Shown here: piece after piece, positions 1 through 4,408 of the stretch
Layout of the letters: each line of letters begins with the position of its first letter
How positions within the stretch are numbered: position 1 is the first letter of the stretch
Source: Clostridia bacterium
Lineage (GTDB): Bacteria; Bacillota; Clostridia; UBA1381
Reading direction: 5' to 3'
Length of the DNA stretch: 5,340 bases
Assembly: GCA_017420825.1 (NCBI GenBank)
Contig: JAFQNU010000080.1
Coordinates: forward strand, 1-5,340
Translations under genes and position numbers: made by a program
Notes under the pieces: generated by a model
What the model saw: the letters and a program-made list of their open reading frames with translations, nothing else
What the model was told of the DNA's origin: nothing
Databases searched by the model: none

Positions 1-301
1 CTCCTGCTTCCAAAAACATTGTTGAACCACCCATAGACATAGCTCTCTCACTTACAGTTACCGTATCCTCCATTGATATTTTTCCACTGTCAATTGCCTC
101 CATTATTAAGAGCATTGTCATTATTTTTGTAACACTTGCAATCGGCAGCTTTTCATCTGCATTATTTTCATATAAGACCTCTTTTGTGCTTTGTTCCATA
201 AGTAAAACAGATTTAGCACTTGTATTTATCCCCTCTGCATTCACAGCCGTTACAGAAAAAGCAATAAAAAAGGCACAGCATAAAGAAATTAAACGTTTCA
301 T
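1..301 (-). CDS. D-alanyl-D-alanine carboxypeptidase (DacF-type, S11 family), N-terminal part only
   Basis: These are the first 100 codons of a minus-strand gene that runs off the left edge; the family is usually 380-430 residues long. The enzyme trims the terminal D-Ala from peptidoglycan stem peptides outside the membrane. Residues 1-22 form a signal peptide: a short basic start (MKR), a hydrophobic core, and a likely cleavage site after VNA (20-22). The catalytic SxxK motif is visible as S56-V-T-K59 within PIASVTKIMT, which supplies the acylated serine and its general-base lysine. The SMGGS at 89-93 is typical of DacF-like proteins. The SxN and KTG motifs would lie beyond the edge. An ATG two codons upstream (305-307) is possible, but AAAGGG at 310-315 is 8 nt from the ATG at 299-301 and only 2 nt from the other, so I chose 301. 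The gene has its own spacer and is cut off from the ribosomal operon upstream by a terminator. Confidence 0.93.
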   Translation of the reverse strand, partial: MKRLISLCCAFFIAFSVTAVNAEGINTSAKSVLLMEQSTKEVLYENNADEKLPIASVTKIMTMLLIMEAIDSGKISMEDTVTVSERAMSMGGSTMFLEAG

Positions 302-453
302 AAACATATCCCTTTCATAGTTAAAAATGTTTCTTTCTCTATAATGTGCCAAATATTTAATTTTATTCTTTAATTTACATTATTGTTTATGTTAACTGTA
401 TTACTTATCCTCTTTACAGAGTCTTTTCATTTTATATGTTGCCGTTCATATAG

Positions 454-499
454 CAAAAAGCCGTTGCAAATGAATATCTGAATACTCATTTACAACAGC
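454..499 (-). terminator. Rho-independent terminator of rplU-rpmA
   Basis: On the minus strand an 18-bp stem (482-499 with 460-477, three G-T wobbles) closes a 4-nt loop and is followed by TTTTT (455-459). It starts 24 nt past the rpmA stop codon. It ends the ribosomal operon and insulates the carboxypeptidase gene. The next stretch, 308-453, is AT-rich and holds no gene. I found only a weak promoter candidate for the carboxypeptidase there (TTAACA at 390-395, TAAAGA at 367-372), not strong enough to list. Confidence 0.9.
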
Positions 500-522
500 C
501 CTGTTTTACTCATATAGTCAGA

Positions 523-777
523 TTATGCAGAATAAACACTACACTGTTTCTTATCTCTGCCTTTTCTTTCAAACTTAACTTTTCCGTCGATAAGAGCGAA
601 CAATGTATCGTCACTTCCGATACCTACATTAGCACCCGGATGAATTTTTGTTCCACGTTGTCTTACAAGGATATTTCCTGCCAATACAGCCTGTCCGTCT
701 GCTCTCTTAACACCAAGTCTCTTGGATTCGCTGTCACGACCGTTCTTTGTACTACCCATACCTTTTTTATGAGCCAT
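523..777 (-). CDS. rpmA: 50S ribosomal protein L27, form without N-terminal extension
   Basis: This is ribosomal protein L27 (84 aa, full length), whose N-terminal tail reaches toward the peptidyl-transferase centre. It has the canonical start MAHKKGMGSTKNGRDS and the conserved core GVKRADGQ, AGNILVRQRGTKIHPG and GIGSDDTLFALIDG. An AGAGGTG ribosome-binding site (785-791) lies 7 nt before the ATG. It is cotranscribed with rplU, with a 41-nt gap. Most Firmicutes L27 proteins carry an extra N-terminal peptide ending near FFA, which the protease Prp removes. Here an in-frame TAA (778-780) directly precedes the ATG, so no extension can be encoded. The gene is followed by a terminator rather than by obg. 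Confidence 0.98.
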   Translation of the reverse strand: MAHKKGMGSTKNGRDSESKRLGVKRADGQAVLAGNILVRQRGTKIHPGANVGIGSDDTLFALIDGKVKFERKGRDKKQCSVYSA

Positions 778-818
778 TTAAAACACCTCTGCTTTCAATA
801 AAAAATTCAAATAGTGAA

Positions 819-1130
819 TTAAGCGTTAATCTTTTCAATAGTTACCTTTGTGAAAGGCTGTCTGTGACCTTTCTTAGTACGCTCATTCTTCTTTCTCTTC
901 ATTTTGAAAACGTAAATCTTCTTAGCCTTGCCCTGCTTTTCAACCTTAGCAGTTACAGTTGCACCTGCAACAACAGGAGCGCCAACATTTACATTCTCGC
1001 CATCAGCTAAAACCAAAACCTTATCAAAGGTTACAGTCTCACCCTCAGCAACCTCTAACTTTTCAATGAAAAGAACATCGCCTTCAGATACCTTATACTG
1101 CTTTCCGCCTGTTTCGATTACTGCGTACAT
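819..1130 (-). CDS. rplU: 50S ribosomal protein L21
   Basis: This is ribosomal protein L21 (103 aa, the usual length), which binds 23S rRNA in the large subunit. It begins MYAVIETGGKQYKVSEGD. The family signature lies near the C-terminus: a lysine-rich stretch, then KKGHRQPFTKVTIEKI. A strong GGAGGTG site (1136-1142) lies 5 nt before the ATG. It is the first gene of the rplU-rpmA operon, with a consensus sigma-A promoter at 1217-1245 and a leader of about 80 nt. The prp gene usually found between rplU and rpmA in Firmicutes is absent; the two genes are 41 nt apart. Confidence 0.98.
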   Translation of the reverse strand: MYAVIETGGKQYKVSEGDVLFIEKLEVAEGETVTFDKVLVLADGENVNVGAPVVAGATVTAKVEKQGKAKKIYVFKMKRKKNERTKKGHRQPFTKVTIEKINA

Positions 1131-1210
1131 AAAAACACCTCCTTATAATATGAAGTCACGCTATCATAGGTATTGATTTAACAAATTTGAGACCTAATCT
1201 ATGCGGATAC
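1131..1210 (-). promoter_or_regulatory. rplU 5' leader, candidate L21 autoregulatory leader RNA
   Basis: The transcribed leader between the predicted rplU start site (about 1210) and its ATG can fold locally. TAGGT (minus strand, 1192-1196) pairs with ACCTA (1167-1171), and outside this CGC pairs with GCG across an internal loop. A competing pairing of CATAG with CTATG uses overlapping bases. Many Firmicutes have an L21 leader RNA in this position. The assignment here rests on position, length and these short pairings only; I cannot run a covariance search. Confidence 0.45.
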
Positions 1211-1216
1211 CATATT

Positions 1217-1245
1217 ATTATAGCAGTTAATAACAATTTTGTCAA
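1217..1245 (-). promoter_or_regulatory. Consensus sigma-A promoter of rplU-rpmA
   Basis: On the minus strand, TTGACA (1240-1245) and TATAAT (1217-1222) are exactly 17 bp apart. TGC just before the -10 box makes it an extended -10. Both hexamers match consensus perfectly, as expected for a ribosomal-protein operon. Transcription should start near 1210. Confidence 0.9.
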
Positions 1246-1275
1246 GAGTTTTTTTTATTTTTTTAAAAAAAGATA

Positions 1276-1304
1276 TTGACAAACACAAATCTGTATGCTA
1301 TAAT
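1276..1304 (+). promoter_or_regulatory. Consensus sigma-A promoter of the tRNA-Gly gene
   Basis: TTGACA (1276-1281) and TATAAT (1299-1304) are 17 bp apart, again with TGC just before the -10 box. The predicted start near 1311 would leave a 5' leader of only about 7 nt for RNase P to remove. It is divergent from the rplU promoter, with an AT-rich 30-bp gap between the two -35 boxes. Confidence 0.9.
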
Positions 1305-1317
1305 AACTCACAGATAT

Positions 1318-1392
1318 GCGGGAGTGGCTCAGTGGTAGAGCGTCACCTTGCCAAGGTGAACGTCGCGAGTTCGAATCTCGTCTTCCGCTCCA
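1318..1392 (+). tRNA. tRNA-Gly (anticodon GCC), CCA encoded
   Basis: This is a complete cloverleaf. The 7-bp acceptor stem (1318-1324 with 1382-1388) has one G-U pair. The D arm is GCTC/GAGC. The anticodon stem TCACC/GGTGA holds the loop TTGCCAA with anticodon GCC at 1350-1352. The T arm has loop TTCGAAT. Discriminator U73 is at 1389 and an encoded CCA at 1390-1392. U33 and the purine at 37 are in place. The anticodon reads GGC and GGU glycine codons. It is a single-gene unit with its own promoter and terminator. Confidence 0.98.
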
Positions 1393-1395
1393 AAT

Positions 1396-1424
1396 CCGTA
1401 CTGACTATTCGGTACGGTTTTTTT
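1396..1424 (+). terminator. Rho-independent terminator of tRNA-Gly
   Basis: An 8-bp stem (CCGTACTG with CGGTACGG, one wobble) and a 6-nt loop are followed by seven T residues. It starts 4 nt after the CCA end. The primary transcript would be about 115 nt. Confidence 0.9.
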
Positions 1425-1481
1425 ATAAAATAAATAACTAACGACTCTTCCCCATATAAGTTTAAATGAACAAAATACTAA

Positions 1482-1510
1482 ATCGGACACATCAGCATGA
1501 TGTGTCCGAT
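1482..1510. terminator. Perfect 13-bp hairpin, probable terminator after ddh
   Basis: ATCGGACACATCA and its exact complement flank a 3-nt loop. The hairpin lies 18 nt beyond the ddh stop codon, where a terminator for the LOG-ddh unit is expected. The minus-strand tail is a weak T-rich run (TTAGTATTTTG). The plus-strand tail is the better one, with T6 starting 3 nt after the stem. It may work in both directions. The spacer 1425-1481 shows nothing else. Confidence 0.75.
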
Positions 1511-1528
1511 CACTTTTTTATAACTTAT

Positions 1529-2509
1529 TTATAACAATTCTTTTCTCAATTCCTCATTACTTTTTGCACTTAAATATGCAGGTGGGACATCAAGTACTGT
1601 CATAGCTCCGCTCTTCCCCTCGTTATTGAGTCTGTATGCTGCTCTTGCGTAAGCAACTATTACAGATGCTGTAAATTCAGGGTTTGAATCAAGCTTTAAG
1701 CTGTATTCAATAATATGATTATTTTCAAGATTTTTTCCTGTTCTTCCGCTCCTTATAACAAATCCGCCGTGAGGTATTCCGCTATGTTCTCTCTTTAATT
1801 CATCAAGAGCTATGAAATGTACAATAGTGTCATAATCGGCAAAGTAATTAGGCATTGTCTTTATTTCGTTCTCAATCTTTTCCTTGTCTGCCCCCTCTGC
1901 TGCAACTACAAAACATTCTCTTATATGCTTTTGCCTGGTTGTAAGCTTTGGTGCAGAACCGCTTCTTACAGCCTCTAACGCATCCTCAACAGGAATGGTA
2001 TATTGCTTAGCGTCAACAACTCCCTCAATTCTTCTGATCGCATCAGAGTGTCCCTGGCTTACTCCCTTTCCCCAAAATGTGTAGTCCTCTCCATCAACAA
2101 GGATTGCCGAGCCATACAATCTGTTTAGCGAAAACATTCCAGGGTCCCAACCAACCGATATCATTCCCACTTTTTTCGATTTTTTCGCCATCTCATCTAC
2201 ATTTTTAAAATGCTCAGGAATTTTTGCATGAGTGTCAAAACTGTCAACAACATTGAAATATTTGCAAAGCTCTGGTGTTTGTTCTGGCAAATCAGTTGCA
2301 CTGCCTCCGCATAAAATCATAACATCAATATCACCTGACATTTCTTTTGCTTTATCAACATGATATACCGGAACATTCGGAGTTCCTATAACTAAATCCT
2401 CAGGATTTCTCCTTGTGAATACAGCCACAAGCTTCATATCAGGATTTTGTCTTATTGCGTTTTCTACACCTCTGCCTAAATTTCCATATCCGTAAATTCC
2501 TATTCTCAT
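1529..2509 (-). CDS. ddh: meso-diaminopimelate D-dehydrogenase
   Basis: The enzyme catalyses NADPH-dependent reductive amination of L-2-amino-6-oxopimelate (open form of tetrahydrodipicolinate) to meso-diaminopimelate in one step (EC 1.4.1.16). This is the short route to the peptidoglycan cross-linker and to lysine. The 326 aa fit the family (about 320-330). The N-terminal Rossmann fold shows GYGNLG at 7-12. FTRR (31-34) is the usual contact to the NADPH 2'-phosphate. Further family blocks are GSATDLPEQ (69-77), VGWDPGMFS (119-127), FWGKGVSQGHSDA (145-157), the arginine of IREC (197), IPHGG (245-249) and SNPEFTAS (275-282). Tryptophan 146, R197, H247 and N276 line up with substrate-binding positions of the Corynebacterium enzyme, from memory of that sequence. 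AGGAGG (2517-2522) lies 7 nt before the ATG. It is cotranscribed behind the LOG-family gene, with a 28-nt gap. Confidence 0.96.
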   Translation of the reverse strand: MRIGIYGYGNLGRGVENAIRQNPDMKLVAVFTRRNPEDLVIGTPNVPVYHVDKAKEMSGDIDVMILCGGSATDLPEQTPELCKYFNVVDSFDTHAKIPEHFKNVDEMAKKSKKVGMISVGWDPGMFSLNRLYGSAILVDGEDYTFWGKGVSQGHSDAIRRIEGVVDAKQYTIPVEDALEAVRSGSAPKLTTRQKHIRECFVVAAEGADKEKIENEIKTMPNYFADYDTIVHFIALDELKREHSGIPHGGFVIRSGRTGKNLENNHIIEYSLKLDSNPEFTASVIVAYARAAYRLNNEGKSGAMTVLDVPPAYLSAKSNEELRKELL

Positions 2510-2537
2510 TTCATTTCCTCCTAATTGTTATATTACA

Positions 2538-3119
2538 TCAACCGTCTTTTAAATCATGTACAGTTAAACCGATTGGCTCATCATTTTCCACATATTCTAA
2601 AATCTCATTAGCATCCTTTGAGCAGAAATACAACTTTCTGCAATCATTTCTTATAAATCCCTTCTCATAGGCATTTTTTAAAAAGTCCTCTAAATTATTA
2701 TAATAATCTTCAATATTATAAATAGCAATAGGCTTTGTATGTCTCCCAAGCTGTTTTAATGTAAGAACCTCAAAAAATTCCTCAAATGTTCCTATTCCTC
2801 CGGGCACTATTACGAATGCCTCTGCCAAATCCTCCATTTTAGCCTTTCTCTTGGCCATTGTTTCTGTATATATCAGCTCATCACACTGCGGAAATATTGC
2901 CTCTATTGATTCTTCCTTAAAAAAAGATGGTATTACCCCTACAACATTTGCACCAACACTTTTTATTCCTCTGGCACATGCTCCCATAAGTCCATTCATT
3001 CCAGCTCCGAACACAAGCTCATGACCTCTCTTGGCCATTAATGCCCCAAACCTTTCAACTTCTGTAATGTATTTTTCATCAATCTCATTGCTTGCTGCAC
3101 CAAACACACAAATTTTCAT
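2538..3119 (-). CDS. LOG-family protein (TIGR00730), predicted nucleoside 5'-monophosphate phosphoribohydrolase
   Basis: This belongs to the LOG (Lonely guy) / TIGR00730 family of Rossmann-like enzymes. Characterised members cleave the N-glycosidic bond of cytokinin riboside monophosphates or AMP, releasing base and ribose 5-phosphate. The 193 aa match the usual length. The protein starts MKICVFGAASN and has the glycine block GAGMNGLMG (38-46). It carries both diagnostic motifs: MAKRK (88-92, the M..RK motif) and PGGIGTFEE (106-114, PGGxGTxxE) with the catalytic glutamate. The in vivo substrate in bacteria of this type is not established, and the older label 'lysine decarboxylase' for this family is wrong. 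GGGTG (3125-3129) lies 5 nt before the ATG. It is the first gene of a unit with ddh and is divergent from sigH. Confidence 0.92.
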   Translation of the reverse strand: MKICVFGAASNEIDEKYITEVERFGALMAKRGHELVFGAGMNGLMGACARGIKSVGANVVGVIPSFFKEESIEAIFPQCDELIYTETMAKRKAKMEDLAEAFVIVPGGIGTFEEFFEVLTLKQLGRHTKPIAIYNIEDYYNNLEDFLKNAYEKGFIRNDCRKLYFCSKDANEILEYVENDEPIGLTVHDLKDG

Positions 3120-3150
3120 ATAATCACCCTTTTTTATTATTCTTTTATAT

Positions 3151-3179
3151 ATTATACTATACCTTACAACTTAATTCAA
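3151..3179 (-). promoter_or_regulatory. Sigma-A promoter of the LOG-ddh unit
   Basis: On the minus strand TTGAAT (3174-3179) and TATAAT (3151-3156) are 17 bp apart. The -10 box is perfect and the -35 box matches TTGACA at four of six positions. Transcription should start near 3144, giving a leader of about 25 nt. The region is very AT-rich, so the -35 call is less certain than the -10. Confidence 0.7.
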
Positions 3180-3207
3180 TTACTTATATATAATTTATAA
3201 TTTATTG

Positions 3208-3226
3208 TTCGACAAAAATTGTCAAA
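3208..3226. promoter_or_regulatory. Pair of opposed Spo0A-box-like sequences (candidate)
   Basis: TTTGTCGAA on the minus strand (3208-3216) matches the Bacillus 0A-box consensus TTTGTCRAA exactly. ATTGTCAAA on the plus strand (3218-3226) matches it at 8 of 9. One base separates the two, and together they contain the palindrome GACAA-AAA-TTGTC. They lie between the LOG and sigH promoters, about 95-115 bp upstream of the predicted main sigH start and 29 bp from the LOG -35 box. Just downstream is a plus-strand TATAAT (3230-3235) without a good -35 box. Binding by Spo0A is inferred from the consensus only. Confidence 0.4.
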
Positions 3227-3285
3227 TTCTATAATTCTTATTGTCCATTTTTATTTTTAGTTGTTAATTTTATCTAATTTTTTTC

Positions 3286-3314
3286 TTGACAAAGTATTTT
3301 GATTGTGGTACAAT
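3286..3314 (+). promoter_or_regulatory. Sigma-A promoter of sigH
   Basis: TTGACA (3286-3291) and TACAAT (3309-3314) are 17 bp apart, and TGG before the -10 box gives a TG extension. A T-rich tract (about 3241-3284) lies upstream. The predicted start is near 3321, only about 13 nt before the first possible sigH start codon. Confidence 0.85.
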
Positions 3315-3333
3315 AAGTTAGTATTGGTCTATA

Positions 3334-3966
3334 ATGAAAGGAATGGCTGTAGCTGTGTACGACGAACAAACCCTCAACTCACTAACTGATTCAGAGCTTG
3401 TTTTGCTTGCACAACAGAATAATACCCCGGCAATGGAAATTATATTATCACGATATAAACCGTGGGTATGCTCGCTTAGTTCAAAGTTCTATATGCAGGG
3501 ATACGATAAAGAAGATATTATTCAGGAGGGCATGATAGGTCTTTTTAAAGCTATTATTGATTACAAAAAAGGAAAATCTTCCTTTAAATCATTTGCAGGT
3601 CTGTGTATTACAAGAAAGATTATATCCGCATTAAAATCCTCAAAGAGACAAAAACATATACCCCTTAACTCTTCTATTTCTCTTGACAGCGAGGATATTA
3701 TAAACCCTGACGGTTTTATCGCGGACACAACATCAGACGAAAAAAAACTAAATCCCGAATCAATAATTATAGGCAAAGAAAATCTTGAATATTATGAATC
3801 TGTTATTAAAGAAACACTTTCTACCCTGGAGCAAAACGTTCTTAAATATCATATGCAGGGGCTATCCTATAAGGATATTGCACAGTTGCTTTCAAAAGAT
3901 ATAAAGGCTGTTGATAATGCAGTTCAAAGAATAAAAAAGAAATTGATTTCCATTGCCGATTTATAA
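3334..3966 (+). CDS. sigH: RNA polymerase sigma-H factor (Spo0H)
   Basis: This is the sigma-70-family factor that directs early-sporulation and transition-state genes in Firmicutes. Length is 210 aa (Bacillus SigH is 218). Region 2 spans about 25-111: DKEDIIQEGMIGLFKAI (58-74) contacts core polymerase, and SFAGLCITRKIISALK to KRQKHIPLN (86-112) forms the -10-recognising part, closely matching Bacillus SigH. Region 4 (162-205) holds the helix-turn-helix in LSYKDIAQLLSKDIKAVDNAVQRIKKKL. No anti-sigma gene is adjacent. The start is uncertain. The ATG at 3334 has no Shine-Dalgarno and would sit about 13 nt from the predicted transcript end. AAAGGA (3337-3342) directly touches the second ATG (3343) and is 12 nt from a GTG at 3355. 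The first dozen residues are not conserved, so they do not decide. The stop codon lies within a 10-bp hairpin. The zinc-ribbon gene follows 119 nt later with no classic terminator between. Confidence 0.95.
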   Translation: MKGMAVAVYDEQTLNSLTDSELVLLAQQNNTPAMEIILSRYKPWVCSLSSKFYMQGYDKEDIIQEGMIGLFKAIIDYKKGKSSFKSFAGLCITRKIISALKSSKRQKHIPLNSSISLDSEDIINPDGFIADTTSDEKKLNPESIIIGKENLEYYESVIKETLSTLEQNVLKYHMQGLSYKDIAQLLSKDIKAVDNAVQRIKKKLISIADL

Positions 3967-3975
3967 TCGGCAATG
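3951..3975 (+). other. Perfect 10-bp hairpin spanning the sigH stop codon
   Basis: CATTGCCGAT (3951-3960) and ATCGGCAATG (3966-3975) are exact complements around the loop TTATA. The TAA stop (3964-3966) lies in the loop and first pair of the 3' arm. No U tract follows, so it is not a standard terminator. It could mark the mRNA 3' side, protect the sigH message from decay or slow readthrough; function is inference. Confidence 0.7.
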
Positions 3976-3984
3976 AGTGATATA

Positions 3985-4050
3985 TGTCCGTGTAGCTTAA
4001 CAGTAAAGCAATACATACGTATTATATCGGTGCAAATCCGTTCCGGGCAA
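3985..4050 (+). ncRNA. tRNA-like element between sigH and the zinc-ribbon gene (degenerate or pseudo-tRNA)
   Basis: A 66-nt stretch resembles a tRNA. Acceptor-like strands TGTCCGT (3985-3991) and CCGGGCA (4043-4049) give six pairs (one G-U) and one mismatch. A D arm follows, GCTT (3995-3998) with AAGC (4006-4009), within TAGCTTAACAGTAAAGC. A T arm has loop TGCAAAT (4031-4037; consensus TTCAAAT) and a stem with four of five pairs, ATCGG/CCGTT. The anticodon region is wrong for a working tRNA: it folds best as AATAC/GTATT with a 4-nt loop, leaving only 2 nt of variable region. The D loop lacks the invariant GG, and CAC, not CCA, follows the discriminator position. It may be a decayed tRNA gene, a tRNA-mimicking leader of the next gene or a new small RNA. 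A weak promoter match also lies inside it. Function unknown. Confidence 0.5.
3997..4025 (+). promoter_or_regulatory. Weak candidate promoter for the zinc-ribbon gene
   Basis: TTAACA (3997-4002) and TATTAT (4020-4025) are 17 bp apart, each one base from consensus. It lies inside the tRNA-like element. If active, transcription would start near 4032 and give the zinc-ribbon gene its own leader of about 54 nt. The match may be chance in AT-rich DNA. Confidence 0.35.
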
Positions 4051-4085
4051 CACATTATTTTTATTTTAAAGAGAGGAAAATTACC

Positions 4086-4358
4086 ATGTACGAGGACAAA
4101 ACTTTAGTGTGTAAGGATTGCGGAAACGAATTTATCTTTACAGCAGGAGAACAGGAATTCTATGCAGAGAAGGGATTTGAAAATGAACCCACTCGCTGTA
4201 AGGATTGCAGAATTGCACGTAAAAACAGCATAAGACAATCAAGAGAAACCTTTGAGATTGTTTGTGCAGAGTGTGGCAAAGTGGACACCGTTCCATTTAT
4301 GCCGAAAAACGATAAGCCTGTATATTGCAAGGAATGCTTTGAAAATCATAGAAATTAA
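4086..4358 (+). CDS. Zinc-ribbon protein with CxxC-x17-CxxC domain
   Basis: This small cytoplasmic protein (90 aa) has two predicted zinc-binding units and no membrane segment. The N-terminal unit pairs C9-K-D-C12 with C38-K-D-C41 around the block FTAGEQEFYAEKGFENEP, matching the probable zinc-ribbon family zf-trcl. The C-terminal unit pairs C60-A-E-C63 with C81-K-E-C84, exactly 17 residues apart: the CxxC-x17-CxxC domain. All eight cysteines are present. A basic linker, RKNSIRQSR (45-53), joins them and could touch nucleic acid. Both domains are common in Clostridia and Bacteria generally, but no function is known to me. GAGAGG (4071-4076) lies 9 nt before the ATG. The gene lies downstream of sigH and the tRNA-like element and ends at its own terminator, so it may be read from sigH or from a local promoter. 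Confidence 0.9.
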   Translation: MYEDKTLVCKDCGNEFIFTAGEQEFYAEKGFENEPTRCKDCRIARKNSIRQSRETFEIVCAECGKVDTVPFMPKNDKPVYCKECFENHRN

Positions 4359-4375
4359 ATAAAACTTATAATTTC

Positions 4376-4408
4376 ATGAGCCGCTGTCAAAACAGTGGCT
4401 CATCTTTT
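4376..4408. terminator. Terminator between the convergent zinc-ribbon and SanA-like genes
   Basis: A 12-bp stem (4376-4387 with 4392-4403, one G-T wobble) and loop CAAA are followed by CTTTT on the plus strand. It starts 17 nt after the zinc-ribbon stop. The SanA-like gene ends at 4407 on the other strand, so its stop codon lies in the T run. The minus-strand tail (GAAATTATAAGTTTTATTT) is weaker, but the same stem could serve both genes. Confidence 0.85.

Noticed and set aside
388..412. SigH-type -35 match (AGAGGATAA, minus strand) upstream of the carboxypeptidase gene
   Set aside because: No GAAT-type -10 element at the needed spacing.
747..1176. Plus-strand frames of 87 and 82 codons opposite rplU and rpmA
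   Set aside because: They are antisense shadows of two certain ribosomal-protein genes, with low-complexity products.
1239..1433. Open frame of 64 codons on the plus strand
   Set aside because: It runs through the tRNA-Gly gene, its promoter and its terminator; no ribosome-binding site or family match.
1884..2670. Plus-strand frames opposite ddh and the LOG gene
   Set aside because: Antisense shadows of well-supported genes, without start signals or recognisable domains.
2538..3119. Lysine decarboxylase, as an older label for the LOG protein
   Set aside because: The PGGxGTxxE and M..RK motifs mark the LOG phosphoribohydrolase family; nothing resembles a PLP-dependent decarboxylase.
3197..3225. 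Second LOG promoter using TTGACA at 3220-3225 on the minus strand
   Set aside because: The -10 region at 16-18 bp spacing is not consensus-like; TATAAA appears only at 20 bp. The promoter at 3151-3179 is better.
3561..3776. Minus-strand frame of 71 codons inside sigH
   Set aside because: Antisense to conserved sigma-factor regions; no ribosome-binding site.
3961..3967. TATAAT at the sigH stop codon as a promoter -10 box
   Set aside because: No -35 box at proper spacing; the bases are explained by the hairpin loop and stop codon.
4026..4050. Cobalamin-riboswitch-like string GGTGCAAATCCG followed by CCGGGC
   Set aside because: The rest of that riboswitch is absent and the downstream gene has no link to cobalamin; a tRNA T arm explains the string better.
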